15,727 nucleotides of DNA from Clostridiales bacterium (GTDB lineage Bacteria > Bacillota > Clostridia > Oscillospirales > Oscillospiraceae). Shown here one piece after another: positions 13,264-15,727 of the stretch. The position numbers and the translations under genes were made by a program. The stretch is taken from assembly GCA_009774055.1 (NCBI GenBank), contig VSNB01000052.1:1-15727 (forward strand), given 5' to 3'. The stretch's first letter is position 1. Every line of letters starts with the position of its first letter. Below the pieces are notes generated by a model. The model was not told the origin of the DNA, ran no database searches, and saw only the letters and a program-made list of their open reading frames with translations.

Positions 13264-13549
13264 TTTCCGGGAGTACCCGAAGCAATGCGGTAGGGGCTGC
13301 CGAAACCGTCTTGAAACAGCCGCTTCGCCCGATACACGGACCGGAAGCCCGGTTTAGGCCGGACAGACCACAGGAAAAGCGCAAAAACAAACAACCCCCG
13401 TAATTTCAGGAGGATTCTTAAGGAACGTAGTTCCTTAAGCCCGCTTTTGCCTACTTTTCGCGGGGGCGAAAAGTAGGCGCGGAGTCCGGGGCCGCGCAGG
13501 TCCCGGGGTATCGAATAGAAACAAGTTACAGCGGCCCCGCAGGGGCCGC
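13264..13549 (-). repeat. structured dispersed repeat, copy C
   Basis: Fills the gap between the XRE stop and the pyrE ribosome site, in inverted orientation to copy B. Hairpins are CTTAAGGAAC/GTTCCTTAAG at 13417-13439, CCTACTTTTCGC/GCGAAAAGTAGG at 13450-13477, CCGGGGCC/GGTCCCGG (one G-U pair) at 13486-13506 and GCGGCCCC/GGGGCCGC at 13531-13549. The last stands 11 bases before the GGAG of pyrE, like its counterpart in copy A before vorD. I find no convincing sigma-A promoter for pyrE inside. Other landmarks are CGGTAGGG (13288-13295), CAGGAAAAGCGCAAA (13371-13385) and CCCCCGTAAT (13395-13404). Confidence 0.82.
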
Positions 13550-13569
13550 AAAGAAGAAAAGGAGCGACT

Positions 13570-14217
13570 ATGGAAAATATTTCTAATCTGATCGCAAAGG
13601 ACCTGTTAAAAATCAAGGCCGTATTCTTCCGCCCGGAGGAGCCTTTCACCTGGGCCAGCGGCATCAAAAGCCCGGTCTACTGCGACAACCGCCTGACCCT
13701 CACCGCCCCGGAGGTCCGCAATGATGTGGAGAACCTCCTGGCGGAGACCATCTGGCGGGAGTATCCCGGCGTGGAGGTCCTCATGGGAACCTCCACCGCC
13801 GGCATCGCCCACGCCGCCATTACCGGGCATATCATGGGCCTGCCCATGGGCTACGTCCGCTCCGGCAGCAAGGACCACGGCCGGCAGAACCAGATCGAGG
13901 GCCGGCTGGAGAAGGGCCAGAAGGTCGTCGTCGTGGAGGACCTGATCTCCACCGGCGGCAGCGTCATCGAGGTGGTGAACGTCCTGCGGGAAGCGGGGGC
14001 GGAGGTCCTGGGCGTAGCCAGCATCTTCACCTACGGGATGCAGAAGGGCCTGGACCGCCTGGCGGCGGCCGGGGTGAAGAACGTGAGCCTCACCAATTTT
14101 GACGTCATCGCCCAGGTGGCGGCGGAGGAGAAGTATATCAAGCCCGAGGACATCGCCCGGCTGATCGCCTTCCGGGACAATCCGTCGGACGAGAGCTGGA
14201 TGGGAGGGAACAAGTAA
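13570..14217 (+). CDS. pyrE: orotate phosphoribosyltransferase
   Basis: 215 aa. The PRPP-binding signature VVVVEDLISTGGS is at about 119-131. YVRSGSKDHGRQNQIEG (about 95-111) is the flexible catalytic loop with its Lys and His, and FTWASGIKSPVYCDNR (26-41) is the orotate-side block. It converts orotate plus PRPP to OMP, the substrate of PyrF. It has an AAGGAG ribosome site and is followed with zero spacing by pyrB (TAA then ATG). It is separated from pyrF and the HAD gene by the 1.1-kb insert, so its expression may depend on read-through or on the insert's own transcription. Confidence 0.95.
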   Translation: MENISNLIAKDLLKIKAVFFRPEEPFTWASGIKSPVYCDNRLTLTAPEVRNDVENLLAETIWREYPGVEVLMGTSTAGIAHAAITGHIMGLPMGYVRSGSKDHGRQNQIEGRLEKGQKVVVVEDLISTGGSVIEVVNVLREAGAEVLGVASIFTYGMQKGLDRLAAAGVKNVSLTNFDVIAQVAAEEKYIKPEDIARLIAFRDNPSDESWMGGNK

Positions 14218-15141
14218 ATGGAGCAGGTAAGAAGTCTGATCAGTATTCTGGATCTCACGGTGGAGGAGATCGACCAGCTGGTGGCGACGGCCACGGACAT
14301 GCTGGCGAACCCCGCCGCCTATGCCCATAAGTGCGACGGGAAAATCCTCGCCACCCTGTTTTTCGAGCCCTCCACCCGGACCCGGCTGAGCTTCGAGTCC
14401 GCCATGCTGAGCCTGGGGGGCCAGGTGCTGGGCTTCTCCGAGGCGTCCAGCTCCTCCGCTGCCAAGGGCGAAAGCGTGGCCGACACGGTGCGCACGGTCA
14501 GCTGCTACGCGGACATCATCGCCATGCGCCATCCCAAGGAGGGCGCCCCCCTGGTCGCCAGCCAGCACGCCCTGGCGCCAGTGATCAACGCCGGCGACGG
14601 CGGACACAACCATCCCACCCAGACCCTGACGGATCTGCTGACCATCCGCCATGAGAAGGGGCGGTTCGAGGACCTGACGGTGGGCTTCTGCGGGGATCTG
14701 AAGTTCGGCCGCACGGTCCATTCCCTGATCTCCGCCATGAGCCGCTACGCCGGCACGAAGATTGTCCTGGTTTCCCCGGAGGAGCTGAAGCTGCCCAGCT
14801 ATGTCAAGAAGGAGGTCCTCCAGAAGCGGGACATTCCCTACGAGCAGACCACGGACCTGGAGGCCGTCATGCCGAAGCTGGACATCCTCTATATGACCCG
14901 CGTCCAGCGGGAGCGGTTCTTCAACGAGGAGGACTACCTGCGTCTGAAGGACAGCTATATCCTCACGCCGGACAAGCTGTATAACGCTAAAGAGGACCTG
15001 AGCATCCTGCACCCCCTGCCCCGGGTGAACGAGATTTCCGTGGCGGTGGACAAGGACCCCCGGGCGGCGTATTTCCGCCAGGTGCGGTACGGGCGGTATA
15101 TCCGCATGGCGCTGATCATGAAGCTGCTGGGCATCGAGTAA
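14218..15141 (+). CDS. pyrB: aspartate carbamoyltransferase catalytic subunit
   Basis: 307 aa, usual catalytic-chain length. Carbamoyl phosphate motif FFEPSTRTRLSFE covers residues 48-60 (Ser52, Thr53, Arg54, Thr55). The 80s loop has SSSSAAKGES with Lys83. HPTQTLTDLLTI is at 132-143, TRVQRERF lies in the aspartate domain and HPLPR near the C-terminus binds substrate. It makes carbamoyl-aspartate, the substrate of PyrC. It starts directly after the pyrE stop with no room for its own upstream ribosome site outside pyrE, so it is coupled. It is followed 15 bp later by pyrI, implying an allosteric PyrBI holoenzyme. Confidence 0.96.
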   Translation: MEQVRSLISILDLTVEEIDQLVATATDMLANPAAYAHKCDGKILATLFFEPSTRTRLSFESAMLSLGGQVLGFSEASSSSAAKGESVADTVRTVSCYADIIAMRHPKEGAPLVASQHALAPVINAGDGGHNHPTQTLTDLLTIRHEKGRFEDLTVGFCGDLKFGRTVHSLISAMSRYAGTKIVLVSPEELKLPSYVKKEVLQKRDIPYEQTTDLEAVMPKLDILYMTRVQRERFFNEEDYLRLKDSYILTPDKLYNAKEDLSILHPLPRVNEISVAVDKDPRAAYFRQVRYGRYIRMALIMKLLGIE

Positions 15142-15156
15142 GGGAGGGAGCGCATT

Positions 15157-15576
15157 ATGACCATTGATTCGATTAAAAACGGAATTGTGATCGACCACAT
15201 CGCCGCCGGGAAGGCCATGGAACTCTATGGCATTCTGGGGCTGGACAAGCTGGACTGTTCGGTGGCCATTCTGAAAAACGTGGTCAGCGGCAAGCTGGTG
15301 AAGAAGGATATTATCAAGATTGACCGCAACCTGGACCTTGATTGGGATATTATCGGCTATGTGGACCCGAATATCACGGTTAATATCATCAAGGACGGCG
15401 TGCGGGTGGAGAAACGGCAGCTGAAGCTGCCGGACACCATCACCAATGTGATTCACTGCAAGAATCCACGGTGTATTACTTCGATTGAGCAGGAGCTGCC
15501 GCAGGTGTTTAAGCTTACGGACCGCAGGGGGAGGGTATATCGGTGCCTGTACTGCGAGACACAGGCAGGGAAGTAA
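15157..15576 (+). CDS. pyrI: aspartate carbamoyltransferase regulatory subunit
   Basis: 139 aa. The N-terminal nucleotide-binding allosteric domain (about 1-95) is followed by the zinc domain with four Cys in CKNPRC (101, 106) and YRCLYCE (130, 133), the same spacing as in enterobacterial PyrI. It lets CTP/ATP control PyrB, so feedback control is likely at enzyme level. AGGGAGG precedes the ATG. It is the last gene of the pyr cluster. Its codons are less strongly C/G-ending than those of pyrB. Repeat copy D starts two bases after its stop. Confidence 0.94.
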   Translation: MTIDSIKNGIVIDHIAAGKAMELYGILGLDKLDCSVAILKNVVSGKLVKKDIIKIDRNLDLDWDIIGYVDPNITVNIIKDGVRVEKRQLKLPDTITNVIHCKNPRCITSIEQELPQVFKLTDRRGRVYRCLYCETQAGK

Positions 15577-15578
15577 TC

Positions 15579-15672
15579 TTCGCGCCCTCCGGGCGCGAAC
15601 GGTAAATTCTTCTCGAATCGGCCCGGGGGCTGCGCGCCCCCGGACCCTGCGCCTACTTTTGGCCCGCGCCAA
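15579..15672 (+). repeat. structured dispersed repeat, truncated copy D
   Basis: Starts after the pyrI stop with hairpin TTCGCGCCC/GGGCGCGAA (15579-15599), then CTCGAATCG, then CCGGGGGC/GCCCCCGG (15623-15643), then CCTACTTTTGGC whose return arm GCCAA (15668-15672) stops short of the expected remaining AAGTAGG. The order and spacing match copies A-C, and everything beyond that point is missing. The first hairpin may double as a weak terminator for the pyr operon, though no T-run follows it directly. Confidence 0.75.
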
Positions 15673-15711
15673 CGATTATTCATGACCGCATCGAGCGGTC
15701 ATGAATAATTG
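15673..15711. repeat. perfect 15-bp inverted repeat at a junction
   Basis: ATTATTCATGACCGC (15675-15689) pairs exactly with GCGGTCATGAATAAT (15695-15709) around ATCGA. Pairing extends two more steps outward (G-T, then C-G) to 15673-15711. It begins exactly where repeat copy D is cut. Its sequence is unrelated to other repeats here. It may be the end of an inserted element, a recombination or regulatory site, or a terminator of a gene beyond the window. The final 16 bases show nothing recognisable. Confidence 0.7.
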
Positions 15712-15727
15712 ATTGTTCGCGGCCACT

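Noticed and set aside
13606..15672. 688-aa minus-strand open frame opposite pyrE, pyrB and pyrI
   Set aside because: Antisense shadow of three well-supported pyr genes; the His/Gly/Val/Asp-rich sequence has no family pattern.

Overview
The window looks like a chromosomal segment from an anaerobic, fairly GC-rich Clostridia-type Firmicute, probably a gut Oscillospiraceae (Flavonifractor/Lawsonibacter/Oscillibacter-like). This placement is inferred from gene content: a ferredoxin-linked 2-ketoacid oxidoreductase, class 1B dihydroorotate dehydrogenase (PyrK-PyrD), ATCase with a PyrI regulatory chain, strong GGAGG-type ribosome sites and many ATGA stop/start overlaps. It is not proven by a marker gene.

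Layout. (1) 105-677: a 190-aa protein with a winged-helix-like C-terminal half. (2) 984-5523: a tightly packed operon of a four-subunit 2-ketoisovalerate-type ferredoxin oxidoreductase (delta, alpha, beta, gamma), then a nucleoside phosphorylase-like protein, a carbon-nitrogen hydrolase and a VOC/glyoxalase-fold protein. (3) 5611-6687: a branched-chain aminotransferase. Together with the oxidoreductase it could form a branched-chain amino acid to acyl-CoA plus reduced ferredoxin route. (4) 6703-6743: a bidirectional terminator, then a convergent minus-strand lipoprotein gene (6918-7829) flanked by two related MITE-like palindromes (6753-6920 and 7952-8080). (5) 8091-15576: the de novo UMP pathway in the order pyrC, pyrK, pyrD, pyrF, HAD phosphatase, [insert], pyrE, pyrB, pyrI. 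It is driven at least in part by a near-consensus promoter at 8091-8120. All steps from carbamoyl phosphate to UMP are present. Carbamoyl phosphate synthetase and pyrR are not in the window.

The most unusual structure is the 1.1-kb insert that splits the pyr operon between the HAD gene and pyrE. It holds a divergent pair, a small DUF6809-like protein and an XRE regulator, around a perfect-consensus promoter overlapped by a 13-bp inverted-repeat operator. It is bounded by two inverted copies (12438-12700 and 13264-13549) of a long structured repeat. A third copy precedes the oxidoreductase operon (678-966) and a truncated fourth follows pyrI (15579-15672). Hairpins sit at matching places in each copy, but their arm sequences differ while pairing is kept, which points to selection on structure.

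The truncated copy is broken in the middle of a hairpin and is followed directly by an unrelated 15-bp perfect inverted repeat, which marks a junction at the right end of the window. No tRNA, rRNA, CRISPR array or transposase gene was seen.
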